NCBI GenBank assembly: GCA_018399795.1
Contig: JAGYOC010000201.1
Coordinates: 1 to 17,762 of the forward strand
DNA: 17,762 bases
Direction: 5' to 3'
Origin: Dehalococcoidales bacterium
GTDB taxonomy: Bacteria; Chloroflexota; Dehalococcoidia; Dehalococcoidales; UBA5760
Below are positions 6,979 through 15,971 of this stretch, piece after piece; position 1 is the first letter of the stretch; the number at the start of each line of letters is the position of its first letter. The translations under genes and the position numbers were made by a program. The notes beneath the pieces were generated by a model. It did no database searches and was not told where the DNA came from. It saw only the letters and a program-made list of their open reading frames with translations.

Positions 6979-7969
6979 CTTCCGTCTCCTCTTCCAGCAC
7001 CACAGCATCCTCCTCCAATGCAGCCGCCTCCTCTTCTGGTTGGGTTTTCATAGCAATGCCCATTTCCTGAAGACGTTCCTCTATCTCCTGTTTGGACTTC
7101 TGACCAAAATTCCTGAGCGCCAGCAGTTCGCTTTCCTTTTTGCTCAGGATCTGCCCTACCGTTTCGATATTCCCCCGGCGCAGGCAGTTCATGGTACGTA
7201 CCGATAAATTCAGGTTGGTTATAGGCATATTATATACATCCTCAGGTATAGATGACCGCACTGCCTGTTCTTCCTCCCCAGCACGTGACACCTCGGCATA
7301 TTCGACAAAGGCATTCAACTGCTCCACCAAAATCGCAGCACTTCGAGTAAAAGCCTCAGTCGGAGATATAGTGCCATCAGTCCATACCTCCAGAAAAAGA
7401 CGCTCTCGGCTGGTTACCTGGCCAACATGAGTGGGCTCGACAGTATAGTTCACCTTCCTCACCGGTGTAAAGATGGCATCAATAGGTATCACTCCTATAG
7501 GCAGGTTATCGCTGCTGGAAGCCAAACGATACCCCTCGCCTATCTCCACATCCAGCTCTACGTAAATCCTGGCATCAGGCGAATCCAGAGTAGCCAGATA
7601 CAAATCCGGGTTAGCGATATCAAGGTCAGTTGATGGTCTGATATCTCCACCATATATGGACTTTCGTCCTTCCGCCTCCAGTATCAATTTACCCGGCTGG
7701 CCGGAAAGAGGTACCAATCGTAATTCCTTTATGTTGAGGACGAACTCGGTAACATCTTCCTTCACATGGGGAATGTTGGAGAACTCATGCTGAATCCCGT
7801 CAATCATAACTCCAGTTACTGCCGCTCCGGGAAGATAACTGAGCAGTACTCTGCGCAGCGAGTTTCCGAGGGTAACACCGAAGCCCTTTTCCAGCGGTTC
7901 CGCGGAAAACCGACCATAATTACCCTTCGTCTCTATACAGGTGATTTTTGGTATTACCAGGCGAGACAA
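6968..7969 (-). CDS. rpoA: DNA-directed RNA polymerase subunit alpha
   Basis: Alpha dimerises to start RNA polymerase assembly, and its C-terminal domain binds UP elements and activators. The N-terminal domain carries [20 protein letters not shown] (about residues 27-46) and [19 protein letters not shown]. The C-terminal domain shows [20 protein letters not shown] and [19 protein letters not shown], the helix-hairpin-helix DNA-binding fold, with the Arg of LSVR at the position of the DNA-contacting arginine. The total is 333 residues, slightly long for the family because of a 23-residue acidic tail after the CTD (12 Asp/Glu). The start is TTG at 7969, supported by AAGGAGGGTG about 7 nt upstream. 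The gene lies 24 nt after rpsD and overlaps rplQ by 11 nt. Confidence 0.99.
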   Translation of the reverse strand: MSRLVIPKITCIETKGNYGRFSAEPLEKGFGVTLGNSLRRVLLSYLPGAAVTGVMIDGIQHEFSNIPHVKEDVTEFVLNIKELRLVPLSGQPGKLILEAEGRKSIYGGDIRPSTDLDIANPDLYLATLDSPDARIYVELDVEIGEGYRLASSSDNLPIGVIPIDAIFTPVRKVNYTVEPTHVGQVTSRERLFLEVWTDGTISPTEAFTRSAAILVEQLNAFVEYAEVSRAGEEEQAVRSSIPEDVYNMPITNLNLSVRTMNCLRRGNIETVGQILSKKESELLALRNFGQKSKQEIEERLQEMGIAMKTQPEEEAAALEEDAVVLEEETEDET

Positions 7970-7993
7970 AATGCACCCTCCTTATCAAATGAA

Positions 7994-8623
7994 TTATCGC
8001 GAATAGAACTCAACAATGGTCTTCCCCTCAAACTTGGCCTCTATTTCTTCAGGAGTAGGCAGAGATACTATCTGGCCCACCATATTCTGTCTGTCAAGCT
8101 GTAACCAGTTAGGTACCATCTTCGAACCGATATTTTCTGCCATATCCTTATAGTATTCCGTGTTCTTGCTGTTTTCTTTCCAGGAAATGGTATCACCTTC
8201 CCTGACCAGACATGACGGTACATCGTTCTTATGCCCGTTAAGTCTGATATGACCATGCCGCACTATCTGTCGGGCCTGAGCACGAGAATCGGCAAAACCC
8301 AGCCGGTAAACCACGTTGTCAAGGCGCCGTTCCAGCAAAACGACCAGGTTATCTCCGGTAATACCCTGCTGCCTTTCTGCATGAGCAAATAGCCTGCGGA
8401 ACTGCCCTTCCATAATACCATAAGTATAACGTGCCTTTTGCTTTTCTCTCAACTGGAAACCACGGTCGGAAATCCGTCTACGCCGCCCCCCACTCTGCTG
8501 GCCAGGCGGTTTGGCTCTCCTGTCCATAGCACACTTCGGCGTAAAACACCTACTACCCTTCAACATCAACTTCTCACCGCTACGCCGGCATAGACGACAT
8601 ACTGCCTGAGTATTTCTTGCCAT
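7994..8623 (-). CDS. rpsD: 30S ribosomal protein S4 (uS4), zinc-binding form
   Basis: S4 is a primary 16S rRNA binder that nucleates 30S assembly at the five-way junction, and in several bacteria it also represses its own operon. The 209-residue protein opens with MARNTQAVCRLCRRSGEKL and has cysteines at 9, 12, 26 and 31 (C-x2-C-x13-C-x4-C), the zinc-binding pattern known from the Thermus protein. The S4 RNA-binding domain follows: LERRLDNVVYRLGFADSRAQ, then ARQIVRHGHIRLNG. The end TIVEFYSR is canonical. The start at 8623 follows GGGGGT about 8 nt upstream, 12 nt after rpsK. No second, cysteine-free S4 copy is visible here. I cannot identify an S4 operator by eye. Confidence 0.98.
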   Translation of the reverse strand: MARNTQAVCRLCRRSGEKLMLKGSRCFTPKCAMDRRAKPPGQQSGGRRRRISDRGFQLREKQKARYTYGIMEGQFRRLFAHAERQQGITGDNLVVLLERRLDNVVYRLGFADSRAQARQIVRHGHIRLNGHKNDVPSCLVREGDTISWKENSKNTEYYKDMAENIGSKMVPNWLQLDRQNMVGQIVSLPTPEEIEAKFEGKTIVEFYSR

Positions 8624-8635
8624 TTATTATACCCC

Positions 8636-9028
8636 CTATACACGCCTTCTCTTGGGAGGCCGACAGCCATTATGCGGAACAGGAGTCATATCCCTGATAC
8701 TGGTAACGTAAAGACCAGAGCTCTGCAGAGAACGAATTGCCGCCTCACGGCCACTGCCGGGACCCTTAACATAAACCTCCACCTGACGCAGACCGTGGAC
8801 CATTGCCCTACGTGCCGCATCACGTGCCGCCAGCTGGGCCGCATAGGGCGTACCCTTACGTGAACCCTTGAAACCGGCAGTTCCCGAACTGGCCCAAGCA
8901 ATAGCTCTTCCCTCCGGATCAGTAAGAGTGATTATCGTGTTATTAAATGTTGACTGAATATAAGCCTTCCCCGCCGGAATAGACTTTTTCTCCCGTCTCC
9001 TAGCCTTGTTACGCTTCTTCTCCGCCAT
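8636..9028 (-). CDS. rpsK: 30S ribosomal protein S11 (uS11)
   Basis: S11 is part of the 30S platform, near the mRNA exit and the E site. The 130-residue sequence has a basic N-terminus, then [54 protein letters not shown], and the strongly conserved end [18 protein letters not shown]. Length and motifs match the family. The ATG at 9028 is preceded by GGGAGGTT with a 3-4 nt spacer. It sits between rpsM (36 nt upstream) and rpsD (12 nt downstream), the standard alpha-operon order. Confidence 0.98.
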   Translation of the reverse strand: MAEKKRNKARRREKKSIPAGKAYIQSTFNNTIITLTDPEGRAIAWASSGTAGFKGSRKGTPYAAQLAARDAARRAMVHGLRQVEVYVKGPGSGREAAIRSLQSSGLYVTSIRDMTPVPHNGCRPPKRRRV

Positions 9029-9064
9029 TCTAACCTCCCAATTTACAATATCTAAAAACTATCG

Positions 9065-9454
9065 TTACTTCTTGGTCATGCCGCGCTTCTTACCCCTGCC
9101 GGCCACCGTCTTCTTGGTGCCACGACGAGCACGCGCGTTCGTACGTGTCCGTTGCCCCCTGACCGGAAGGCTGTGTCGGTGCCTGATACCACGATAGCTA
9201 CCGATTTCAATGAGACGCTTGATATCAAAGTTTACCTCTTTCCTGAGATCACCCTCAACTCGATAATCACGGTCGATTACCTCCCTGATGCGGTTAACCT
9301 CTTCCTCGGTAAGACTGTCAGCCCTAGTATCGGCATCAACGCCCGCCTGGTCCAAAACCCGCTGGCTCAATTCAGAACCAATACCATAGATATACTGCAG
9401 CGCCACCCATATTTTCTTGTTCCTTGGTATATCTACACCTGCTATTCGTGGCAT
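9065..9454 (-). CDS. rpsM: 30S ribosomal protein S13 (uS13)
   Basis: S13 sits at the top of the 30S head, where it forms bridges to the 50S subunit and its tail contacts P-site tRNA. The 129 residues begin [20 protein letters not shown], followed by YIYGIG, and include [20 protein letters not shown] and the [13 protein letters not shown] signature before a lysine-rich tail. The ATG at 9454 has GGGAGGT a few nt upstream. It follows rpmJ by 27 nt. Nothing departs from the family. Confidence 0.98.
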   Translation of the reverse strand: MPRIAGVDIPRNKKIWVALQYIYGIGSELSQRVLDQAGVDADTRADSLTEEEVNRIREVIDRDYRVEGDLRKEVNFDIKRLIEIGSYRGIRHRHSLPVRGQRTRTNARARRGTKKTVAGRGKKRGMTKK

Positions 9455-9481
9455 TTAGACCTCCCTATTTACGCGTACTAC

Positions 9482-9595
9482 TCATCCCTGTCTTTGCTTA
9501 TGGCGGGGATTGGAACATATTACCCTTACCACTCCCCTCCTCCGGATAACCTTACACTTTTCACACCTGGCTTTAACAGAAGCCCTGACTTTCAT
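9482..9595 (-). CDS. rpmJ: 50S ribosomal protein L36 (bL36), zinc-binding form
   Basis: This 37-codon gene fills the space between infA and rpsM. The translation begins [20 protein letters not shown] and ends with [11 protein letters not shown], the classic L36 sequence. The zinc ligands C11, C14, C27 and H32 are all present, so this is the zinc-containing form rather than the Cys-less paralogue some bacteria induce under zinc shortage. The ATG at 9595 is preceded by GAGGGAG with a 5-6 nt spacer, and the stop is TGA at 9482. It lies 14 nt after infA and 27 nt before rpsM, the usual infA-rpmJ-rpsM order. Confidence 0.97.
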   Translation of the reverse strand: MKVRASVKARCEKCKVIRRRGVVRVICSNPRHKQRQG

Positions 9596-9609
9596 TGCTA
9601 CTCCCTCAC

Positions 9610-9831
9610 TTATTGTTTCAAACGGTAGGTAATTCTACCTCTGCTGAGATCATAAGGAGAAAGTTCTACGATCACCTTATCACCCGGCAGCACCCTGATA
9701 TAATGCAACCTCATTTTACCAGAAATGTGGGCCAAAACCTGATGCCCGTTGGACAGCTCGACCCGGAACATGGCATTGGGCAAAGGTTCCAAGACGCGGC
9801 CTTCAACCTCAATAGCCTCTTTCTTAGGCAT
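9610..9831 (-). CDS. infA: Translation initiation factor IF-1
   Basis: IF-1 binds the 30S A site during initiation and assists IF-2 and IF-3. The 73-residue protein is one OB fold with the family's continuous pattern: [54 protein letters not shown] and RGRITYR. Length is exactly typical. The ATG at 9831 follows the map stop by 17 nt. Two genes upstream lies adk; map-infA-rpmJ is the common order in Gram-positive-type and Chloroflexota clusters. Confidence 0.98.
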   Translation of the reverse strand: MPKKEAIEVEGRVLEPLPNAMFRVELSNGHQVLAHISGKMRLHYIRVLPGDKVIVELSPYDLSRGRITYRLKQ

Positions 9832-9848
9832 ATCCTACCCCTTCCCCT

Positions 9849-10598
9849 TCAGGCAACCGTAAGCACCTCCGGCTCAGCATCAGTAACAGCAATGGTATTC
9901 TCAAAGTGTGCAGCGAGACTACCATCCGCTGTATATACCGTCCATCCATCATCACCAATTCGGGTATGCCAGTCACCCATACTTACCATGGGCTCGATAG
10001 CCAGAACCATTCCCTTTTTCAACACCGGTCCCGTTCCCGGCTGTCCAAAATTGGGGATCTGAGGGTCCTCATGCATCTGACGGCCAATACCATGGCCGGT
10101 GTATTCTCTTATTACAGAGTAACCCTTCGACTCTGCAGACTGCTGAACAGCTGCAGAAATATCCCCTAACCTGGCACCGGCATAGGCCCTGGCTATACCC
10201 GCTTCCAGTGATTCCCTGGTAGCATCGAGAAGACGCCTAGCTTCAGGACCAATATCGCCTACACCTACAGTCACGGCAGCATCACCCTGAAACCCATTGT
10301 ATATCGAGCCAAAATCCAGCGACACGATGTCACCCTCCCTCAATACCCTCTCACCAGGAATTCCATGTACTATCTCATCATTCACCGATACACAGACACT
10401 GGCAGGAAAACCGTGGTAACCCTTAAAGGACGGTATGGCTCCCAGCTTCTCAATCTCTCTTGATGCCATATTATCCAAATCCCTGGTTTTCATCCCCGGC
10501 TTTATTTCTCTGCCGAGAATTTGCAGCACTATGGCCACTATTCTCCCTGCCTGACGCATTATAGCAACTTCTCGCTCCGATTTTATAATGATACCCAT
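9849..10598 (-). CDS. map: Methionine aminopeptidase, type I
   Basis: MetAP removes the initiator methionine from nascent proteins with a small second residue, using two divalent metal ions. The 249-residue protein has the five expected metal ligands: D95 (SLDFGS), D106 (FQGDAAVTV), H169 (YTGHGIG), E202 (AIEPM) and E233 (HFENTIAV). H78 in VHGIP is the conserved substrate-side histidine. There is no 60-residue insert, so it is type I, and no N-terminal zinc-finger extension, so type Ia. The ATG at 10598 follows the adk TAG with no intervening base, which suggests coupled translation. The secY-adk-map-infA order is shared with Firmicutes and others. Confidence 0.98.
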   Translation of the reverse strand: MGIIIKSEREVAIMRQAGRIVAIVLQILGREIKPGMKTRDLDNMASREIEKLGAIPSFKGYHGFPASVCVSVNDEIVHGIPGERVLREGDIVSLDFGSIYNGFQGDAAVTVGVGDIGPEARRLLDATRESLEAGIARAYAGARLGDISAAVQQSAESKGYSVIREYTGHGIGRQMHEDPQIPNFGQPGTGPVLKKGMVLAIEPMVSMGDWHTRIGDDGWTVYTADGSLAAHFENTIAVTDAEPEVLTVA

Positions 10599-11252
10599 CT
10601 AACGGCAATTCCCCTCTACCACAGTAAAAATCCTGTCTCTAACTTCTCCTATGCCGCCCATACCATCTATCTCAACCAGCCGCCCTGTTTCCTGAAAATA
10701 TTCTATAAGCGGAGTGGTTTCCTCAAAGTACACCTCAAGACGCTTCTCAACCGTCTCCGGTCTATCGTCAGGCCGCTGATACAGCTCGCCACCACAATTA
10801 TCGCATTCCCCTTCCCTCAAAGGAGGAGAACTGATTTCATGATAGGTCGCATGACAGTTACGGCAAACCAAGCGTCCGCTCAACCTCTGCATAAGCGTCT
10901 CTCGAGGCACTCTGATGTATATTACACATCCTATATACTCAGAGCGTGATTTCAGGGCACCATCCAGCGCTTCTGCCTGTGTCAGGTTCCGCGGAAAGCC
11001 ATCAAGCACCACCCCAGAATCAGATTTCAGGGCATCCCATTTCTCCAACACCATCTCAGTTACCATCTCATCGGGTACAAGCAAACCATTCTCCATATAC
11101 GATTTTGCCCTCTTCCCAAGGTCAGTTTCCTGCGCAAGTGCTTGCCTAAACAGGTCACCCGAGGCAATGTGAGCGAGATGAAACCGCCTTGCTATATATG
11201 ATGCCTGCGTGCCTTTACCCGCACCCGGGGCACCTAAAAGAACAATGTTCAA
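10599..11252 (-). CDS. adk: Adenylate kinase, zinc-LID form
   Basis: Adenylate kinase catalyses ATP + AMP to 2 ADP and keeps adenylate energy balance. The 217-residue, long-LID enzyme has the P-loop GAPGAGKGT at 7-15, the AMP-site SGDLFR at 31-36, DGFPRN at 84-89, and a LID with cysteines C130, C133, C150 and C153. That Cys4 set is the structural zinc site of Gram-positive-type enzymes. The start is TTG at 11252; AGAGG at a 5-nt spacing supports it, and no ATG is available nearby. Upstream is a 52-nt A+T-rich gap after secY that contains an 11-bp tandem repeat. The stop abuts the ATG of map. Confidence 0.98.
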   Translation of the reverse strand: MNIVLLGAPGAGKGTQASYIARRFHLAHIASGDLFRQALAQETDLGKRAKSYMENGLLVPDEMVTEMVLEKWDALKSDSGVVLDGFPRNLTQAEALDGALKSRSEYIGCVIYIRVPRETLMQRLSGRLVCRNCHATYHEISSPPLREGECDNCGGELYQRPDDRPETVEKRLEVYFEETTPLIEYFQETGRLVEIDGMGGIGEVRDRIFTVVEGNCR

Positions 11253-11261
11253 TATTTCCTC

Positions 11262-11283
11262 TTATTAATATTTTATTAATATT
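11262..11283 (-). repeat. Perfect 11-bp tandem repeat in the adk leader
   Basis: The plus strand reads TTATTAATATT at 11262-11272 and again at 11273-11283 without a gap. It lies between secY and adk, immediately upstream (on the transcribed minus strand) of the adk Shine-Dalgarno at about 11257-11262. Each unit contains the small palindromes ATTAAT and AATATT. It is the clearest A+T-rich island within the ribosomal block. Function unknown. Confidence 0.85.
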
Positions 11284-11304
11284 GATTTTGCCAAATAAAA
11301 CAAA

Positions 11305-12630
11305 CTACTTAATAAAACCTTCGTAGCGCCGCATCACCAGCTGGGCTTCGATCTGCTTCATAGTATCGAGGGTAACCCCGACCACAATTAAAAGCCCCAT
11401 ACTGGATAGCTGTATCACCTCAATACTGGTAGCCTCTCTGGCAAGAAAAGGTACGATGGCCACTACCGCCAGGAAAAGGGCCCCCGCCCAGGTAATACGC
11501 TTGATAACGGAATCCAGGTAATCCTTGGTATTCTTCCCCGGTCTTATACCGGGGATAAACCCCCCCTGCCTCTGCAACGTGCCAGGAAGGTCCTGTTGCT
11601 GAAATATGACCATGGTATAGAAAAAGGCAAAAGCCATGGTAAGAACAAAATATAGCCCCCAATAAAACAGGCCCAGTGGCAATGCCGTATTCGGATTAAA
11701 AAGCTCCTGAATAAAGTTGGCAAAGTTCGGGTCAGCACCAGCAGGAGCAACAAAGTAACTGGCTATCATACCGGGGAAAATAACAACCGACATAGCGAAG
11801 ATGAGCGGTATCATTCCAGCGGTATTTACACGTAGCGGGATATGTGTCGATCCCGACTGCCGGTACATCCGTCCACCCTTGAAAACGCTCTTGGCATACT
11901 GCACAGGAATACGGCGATGCGCCTCGGTAAAGATGACAATCACGGCAATAACGATAATAATAATGATTACATATCCAACAACGTTGGGGATACCGACGCT
12001 CTCCGCAGCAAAGTACCCCTGCTGAATCAGCCTGCCCAGACCGGCCACTATACCACCGAATATTATTATTGAGATGCCGTTACCGATACCGTATTCGGTA
12101 ATGAGCTCACCCAGCCATACCAAAAACATTGTCCCCGCTATCAGCGAGATTACCATGGCAGCTGTGGGCAGAGCTGCGGCACTGGTTATCACGCCTTCCC
12201 TCTGCAGGAGTATCATCTGCCCGTAACCGGCCACACCAGCCATTGGTATGGTCAACCAGTGCGTTATTTGGTTGATTCTATTTCTACCCGATTCCCCCTC
12301 CATGGAAAGGGCATGCAAGCGGGGTATAATCGGCGTGAGCAGCATCATGATAATCGATGCTGTAATATAGGGATATACCCCCATTGCGGCAACGCTGAAA
12401 TTCCTCATCGCACCACCGCTAAACATATCGAGCATTCCCAGCATAGCGTTACGTGAGAAAAGATCCTGCAGCGCCGCAGTATCCACCCCTGGTAGAGGAA
12501 TATGAGCCACGAAACGGAATATCACCAGTATTCCGATGGTAATGAGTATCCGGCGCCTCAAATCAGGCAGTCGAAAAGCGTCCAGCATTGCCTGGAGTAA
12601 TCTGGGCCTATTACTCTGTCTCTGCCGCAC
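11305..12630 (-). CDS. secY: Preprotein translocase subunit SecY
   Basis: SecY forms the membrane channel for secreted and membrane proteins with SecE and SecG. The 441 residues give ten hydrophobic segments, starting with [20 protein letters not shown] (29-48) and ending with [14 protein letters not shown] (411-424). Family signatures are [20 protein letters not shown] (87-105), the [16 protein letters not shown] loop, [11 protein letters not shown] (239-249), [14 protein letters not shown], and the cytosolic loop [13 protein letters not shown] (356-368) that engages SecA and ribosomes. The start is GTG at 12630, inside the last 20 nt of rplO, with GAGG about 10 nt upstream; an internal Met at residue 15 is possible but would remove an otherwise plausible N-terminus. 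The 20-nt overlap implies coupling to rplO. Confidence 0.98.
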   Translation of the reverse strand: MRQRQSNRPRLLQAMLDAFRLPDLRRRILITIGILVIFRFVAHIPLPGVDTAALQDLFSRNAMLGMLDMFSGGAMRNFSVAAMGVYPYITASIIMMLLTPIIPRLHALSMEGESGRNRINQITHWLTIPMAGVAGYGQMILLQREGVITSAAALPTAAMVISLIAGTMFLVWLGELITEYGIGNGISIIIFGGIVAGLGRLIQQGYFAAESVGIPNVVGYVIIIIIVIAVIVIFTEAHRRIPVQYAKSVFKGGRMYRQSGSTHIPLRVNTAGMIPLIFAMSVVIFPGMIASYFVAPAGADPNFANFIQELFNPNTALPLGLFYWGLYFVLTMAFAFFYTMVIFQQQDLPGTLQRQGGFIPGIRPGKNTKDYLDSVIKRITWAGALFLAVVAIVPFLAREATSIEVIQLSSMGLLIVVGVTLDTMKQIEAQLVMRRYEGFIK

Positions 12631-13075
12631 GACCTAATTCCTCTACAGTACCCCCTGCTGCCTCAATTTTTGCCCTGGCAGCAGCAGAGAACTTATCTGC
12701 CTTTACCAAAAGGGAACAATTCAAAGCTCCTTCCGCCAGAACCTTGACCGGATAGCGTAGCGATTTAATAATTCCCACGGCAAGCAGCTTTTCCGGAGTC
12801 ACCTCACTGCCCTCTTCAAACACACCAAGCTCATCCAGATTCACAATGCTATATTCAACACGGAAAATATTGGTAAAACCGCGCTTCCGTGGCAAGCGGC
12901 GGATTAAAGGCAACTGACCACCCTCGAAGCCTGGCTTCATCCGGTAGCCGGAACGGCACTTCTGACCTTTCAAACCACGCCCCGAATAGGTACCATAACC
13001 ACTACCATTCCCACGCCCGATTCTTTTCCGGTCCTTTCTGGAACCCGGAGCCGGTGATAGTTCATTTTGCCTCAC
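12611..13075 (-). CDS. rplO: 50S ribosomal protein L15 (uL15)
   Basis: L15 is a late-assembly 50S protein with a long glycine- and arginine-rich N-terminal arm buried in 23S rRNA. The 154 residues begin with [20 protein letters not shown] and continue [31 protein letters not shown], then the globular part with [18 protein letters not shown] and [18 protein letters not shown]. The GTG start at 13075 overlaps the rpmD TAG by one base (TAGTG), with GGAGG about 10 nt upstream. Its last 20 nt overlap secY. The short ATG nearby is in another frame. Confidence 0.98.
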   Translation of the reverse strand: MRQNELSPAPGSRKDRKRIGRGNGSGYGTYSGRGLKGQKCRSGYRMKPGFEGGQLPLIRRLPRKRGFTNIFRVEYSIVNLDELGVFEEGSEVTPEKLLAVGIIKSLRYPVKVLAEGALNCSLLVKADKFSAAARAKIEAAGGTVEELGRAAETE

Positions 13076-13257
13076 TAGCTCGCTTCCTCCAATTCCACCA
13101 GATGTCTTACTTTATTTATCATACCTCGAACTGCCATGCTGTCAGTGTGAATAGATTCCTGGTTCAACCTGCGTAAACCAAGAGATTGCAGTGTCTTCTT
13201 CTGGTCCTTGCTGTAACCGATGGGGCTTTTTACCAGCACAACACGCAGCTTAGCCAC
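13075..13257 (-). CDS. rpmD: 50S ribosomal protein L30 (uL30)
   Basis: L30 is a small 50S protein missing in some bacterial lineages. The 60-residue sequence carries [40 protein letters not shown] and [12 protein letters not shown], all typical. The start is GTG at 13257, giving an 8-nt overlap with the end of rpsE; the stop shares one base with the rplO start. The rpsE-rpmD-rplO order is the standard spc order. Confidence 0.97.
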   Translation of the reverse strand: MAKLRVVLVKSPIGYSKDQKKTLQSLGLRRLNQESIHTDSMAVRGMINKVRHLVELEEAS

Positions 13258-13798
13258 CGTTTACCTCCTCATGTCCCCCATCCCCTAGCTCAACCTGGCT
13301 ACCGCCCGACCGACGTCTCTTGGCCAATTCCTCCTTAACATCTTTAAGCTTTCCTAAAGCTATTATGGTTGCCTTTGCCATGTTGACCCGATTGGAACTC
13401 CCCAGTGATTTGGTCAAAATATCCTTCACTCCTGCTGCCTCCATGATAACCCTAATACTGCTACCGGCAATGATTCCAGTGCCCGGCGCCGCCGGTTTCA
13501 ATAGAACACGGGTGGCACCGAACTTAACCAGTACTTCATGAGGAATAGTAGAACCCACCATCGGTATCTTGACAAGGTTCCTTCTAGCAATAGCATTGGC
13601 CTTATTGATGGCAACCGGTACTTCCTTGGCCTTTCCCGTGCCAACACCTACATGGCCATTTCCATCCCCCGTTACTACCAGGGCACTGAAACTGAGTCTC
13701 TTGCCCCCTTTCATTACCTTGGATACACGGTTAATATGAACCAGCTTGTCGGTTAGTACCAATTCCTCCGGATCTATTTTGCTTACCATTTCCTTCAT
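13250..13798 (-). CDS. rpsE: 30S ribosomal protein S5 (uS5)
   Basis: S5 lies on the back of the 30S subunit near the mRNA entry channel and affects decoding accuracy. The 182-residue protein has the double-stranded-RNA-binding-like N-terminal domain ([40 protein letters not shown]) and the C-terminal domain with [14 protein letters not shown], the VMEAAGV-like [10 protein letters not shown] and [15 protein letters not shown] tail rich in Gly and Glu follows the basic KRRRSGG. There are two Met codons at the start (13798, 13789); neither has a well-spaced Shine-Dalgarno, so the exact start is open. The gap after rplR is 19 nt, and the 3' end overlaps rpmD by 8 nt. Confidence 0.97.
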   Translation of the reverse strand: MKEMVSKIDPEELVLTDKLVHINRVSKVMKGGKRLSFSALVVTGDGNGHVGVGTGKAKEVPVAINKANAIARRNLVKIPMVGSTIPHEVLVKFGATRVLLKPAAPGTGIIAGSSIRVIMEAAGVKDILTKSLGSSNRVNMAKATIIALGKLKDVKEELAKRRRSGGSQVELGDGGHEEVNGG

Positions 13799-13817
13799 AA
13801 GGGCAATAACTGCCTTT

Positions 13818-14183
13818 CTAGAATTTCAGACCGGCCTGTCTGGCCGCTTCGGCCAAGGCCTTGATACGACCATGGTATTTGTATCCACCCCGGTCGAAAA
13901 CAACACTGCTGACCCCCAGATCAAGGGCACGCCTGGCCATCAAATCACCTACCATACTGGCCCTGGCCAGCTTGACACTGCCATTGGCTTTTTCCCTCAA
14001 CTCTTGCTCAAGACTGGAGGCACATACCAGAGTATGGCCCTTCGAATCATCAATAATCTGAGCATAGATATGATTCAGGCTACGGAAAACGCAAAGGCGT
14101 GGCCTATCCGGAGTCCCCCTCAATTTGGCCCTGACCCGGGCATGCCTGTTCTTGCGTGCTAATCTTGGTTCTATCTTACCCAT
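13818..14183 (-). CDS. rplR: 50S ribosomal protein L18 (uL18)
   Basis: L18 binds 5S rRNA with L5 and L25 in the central protuberance. The 121 residues match the family: a basic arm, [40 protein letters not shown], and the C-terminal [20 protein letters not shown] with AARQAGLKF. The ATG at 14183 lies 20 nt after rplF. All conserved blocks are intact. Confidence 0.98.
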   Translation of the reverse strand: MGKIEPRLARKNRHARVRAKLRGTPDRPRLCVFRSLNHIYAQIIDDSKGHTLVCASSLEQELREKANGSVKLARASMVGDLMARRALDLGVSSVVFDRGGYKYHGRIKALAEAARQAGLKF

Positions 14184-14203
14184 TTACGGCCGCTCCATTG
14201 CCA

Positions 14204-14749
14204 TTACTTGGCACCTTGTTTGCTCTTTCCCGCCTTCAAGCTGATACGCTCTCCAGCATATCGAATACCTTTACCCTTATAGGCATCAGGGGGACGGATG
14301 GATCTAATCTCAGCCGCCATCTGCCCTACGACCTCTTTATCAATACCGCTTACCTTAACCCTATTTGCCGCTTCCGCATTAAGGGTTATACCAGGTAACG
14401 GACGGACCTCTACAGTGTGTGAAAATCCCATCCGAAATACCAAGTTTTCGCCAGATTTTTCGGCACGGTATCCCACCCCTACTATTTCCAGGTTCTTTTC
14501 GAATCCACTTGATACACCGATCACCATGTTGTTCAATAGCGCCCTCGTCAACCCGTGCAGGGAACGGTGTTTCCTACCATCTGTGGGGCGGGACACTCTC
14601 AAGACTCCATCCTCGAGCTCGATCGACATGTCAGGGTTAAAGGCCTGCGATAAATCGCCCTTCGGGCCGCTTACATCAACCTTGCTACCCTCAATATTTA
14701 TCTTAACCCCTACGGGCACCTTGATGGGCATCAGTCCCACTCTGGACAT
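14204..14749 (-). CDS. rplF: 50S ribosomal protein L6 (uL6)
   Basis: L6 sits near the GTPase-associated region of the 50S subunit. The 181-residue protein has two repeated domains. The first begins MSRVGLMPIKVPVGVKI and contains VDVSGPKGDLSQAF. The second has FSHTVEVRPLPGI and ends with the family signature PPDAYKGKGIRYAGERISLK followed by a lysine-rich tail. The ATG at 14749 is 23 nt after rpsH, with GAGGTTGGTCAG in the gap as a likely ribosome-binding site. Confidence 0.98.
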   Translation of the reverse strand: MSRVGLMPIKVPVGVKINIEGSKVDVSGPKGDLSQAFNPDMSIELEDGVLRVSRPTDGRKHRSLHGLTRALLNNMVIGVSSGFEKNLEIVGVGYRAEKSGENLVFRMGFSHTVEVRPLPGITLNAEAANRVKVSGIDKEVVGQMAAEIRSIRPPDAYKGKGIRYAGERISLKAGKSKQGAK

Positions 14750-14772
14750 CTGACCAACCTCACTCTACCGAA

Positions 14773-15171
14773 TTAGTAAACATAACACAGCAGCTCACCG
14801 CCAATACCCTTCCGCCAAGCCTGCTGACCGGTCATAACACCTTCCGGTGTAGAAACTATTGCCACGCCCAACCCACCATAAACACGGGGGACTTCTTTAT
14901 TCTTGGTATACACCCTCAAACCTGGTTTGCTCACCCTTTCCAATCCATTAAGAACGGGGGAGGAATTATCGTCATATTTAAGGGCTATCTTAATAACTTG
15001 ATGGTTCTCTTTCTTGATAACCTCGTAGTCACTGATAAAACCCTCAGCCTTAAGAATAGTTGTAATTGCCAGCTTCATCTTTGAAGATGGTACCAATACG
15101 AAATCATGCCTTGCCATAATGGCATTACGTATTCTGGTTAACATATCCGCAATCGGGTCAGAAACAGTCAT
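14773..15171 (-). CDS. rpsH: 30S ribosomal protein S8 (uS8)
   Basis: S8 is a primary binder of helix 21 in 16S rRNA, and in E. coli it represses the spc operon. The 132 residues start with [20 protein letters not shown] and include [40 protein letters not shown], and the C-terminal [20 protein letters not shown] with ELLCYVY. The ATG at 15171 is preceded by GAGGGGGT. The 59-nt gap to rpsN is A+T rich and contains the 13-bp palindrome TTTTATAATAAAA (15199-15211), too tight for an RNA hairpin. I cannot recognise an S8 target site. Confidence 0.98.
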   Translation of the reverse strand: MTVSDPIADMLTRIRNAIMARHDFVLVPSSKMKLAITTILKAEGFISDYEVIKKENHQVIKIALKYDDNSSPVLNGLERVSKPGLRVYTKNKEVPRVYGGLGVAIVSTPEGVMTGQQAWRKGIGGELLCYVY

Positions 15172-15230
15172 TCATACCCCCTCGGTAACACCCTGTCCTT
15201 TTATAATAAAAAATATACATATGGCACCGG

Positions 15231-15416
15231 TCACCAGCTTGATTTCCTTACTCCCGGAATTTGTCCCGCAAGGGCAAGCCTGCGAAAGCAAATGCGGCAC
15301 AGACCAAAACGCCGCATATATGCCCTTGGCCTACCACACAAATAACACCGGTTATACTGTTGTACCCTATACTTCTGCGTCCGCTTGCATTTGGCAACCA
15401 TCGATTTCTTGGCCAT
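15231..15416 (-). CDS. rpsN: 30S ribosomal protein S14, short zinc form (type Z)
   Basis: S14 binds the 30S head next to S3 and S19. At 61 residues this is the short type-Z form, with zinc ligands C24, C27, C40 and C43 in [20 protein letters not shown] and RICFR, and the usual end [15 protein letters not shown]. The long, zinc-free form (about 100 residues) typical of Gammaproteobacteria is absent here. Type-Z S14 inside the spc operon is normal for Firmicutes, Actinobacteria and Chloroflexota. The gene lies 12 nt after rplE. Confidence 0.98.
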   Translation of the reverse strand: MAKKSMVAKCKRTQKYRVQQYNRCYLCGRPRAYMRRFGLCRICFRRLALAGQIPGVRKSSW

Positions 15417-15428
15417 TTAATCTATCAC

Positions 15429-15971
15429 CTAATCCTTACTGAAGGGCATACCCAGCAACTCGAGAAGATATCGCCCCTCCTCATCAGTCTTCGCCGTAGT
15501 AACAACAGCGATTTCCAGCCCTCGTATCTTATCCACCTTATCGTAATCGACTTCCGGGAAAATTATCTGCTCATTAAGACCCAGTGTATAGTTCCCCCTG
15601 CCATCAAAGGCACTACGAGAAACCCCCTGAAACTCACGCTGACGGGAAAGCACAGCGTTGACCAGCTTATCAAAAAAATCGTACATGCGCTTTCCACGCA
15701 GGGTTACCTTAAGACCTATGGGCATACCTGTTCTCAACTTGAAAGCGGCTATTGACTTCTTGGCCCTTGTTATCACGGGGTGCTGTCCTGAAATTGCCAC
15801 CAAATCGCTCTCTGCCGCCTCCATGGCCTTGGCATTCTGTATGGCTTCACCCAGACCAATATTAAGTACCAGCTTCTCCAGCCGAGGTATCTGCATAACA
15901 TTGCTATAACCATACAGCTTCATCAAGCCAGGAACAACTTCTTTTTGGTATCTCTCTCTCAGTCGGGACAT
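15429..15971 (-). CDS. rplE: 50S ribosomal protein L5 (uL5)
   Basis: L5 links 5S rRNA to the 50S central protuberance and touches P-site tRNA. The 180-residue protein shows [20 protein letters not shown], the [20 protein letters not shown] signature, then [20 protein letters not shown], and the C-terminal ALGLNEQ-like [20 protein letters not shown] with [20 protein letters not shown]. The ATG at 15971 directly follows the rplX TAA with no gap, so coupled translation is likely. Confidence 0.98.
   Translation of the reverse strand: MSRLRERYQKEVVPGLMKLYGYSNVMQIPRLEKLVLNIGLGEAIQNAKAMEAAESDLVAISGQHPVITRAKKSIAAFKLRTGMPIGLKVTLRGKRMYDFFDKLVNAVLSRQREFQGVSRSAFDGRGNYTLGLNEQIIFPEVDYDKVDKIRGLEIAVVTTAKTDEEGRYLLELLGMPFSKD

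Noticed and set aside
11265..11294. TTGGCA-N18-TATTAA as a real adk promoter
   Set aside because: The -10 match is only 4 of 6 and transcription would begin within the adk ribosome-binding site. It is kept only as a possibility in the findings.
15199..15211. Palindrome TTTTATAATAAAA between rpsN and rpsH as a terminator or operator
   Set aside because: The one-base centre cannot form an RNA hairpin, it is pure A/T, and there is no matching -35 on either strand; chance in an A+T-rich gap is likely.
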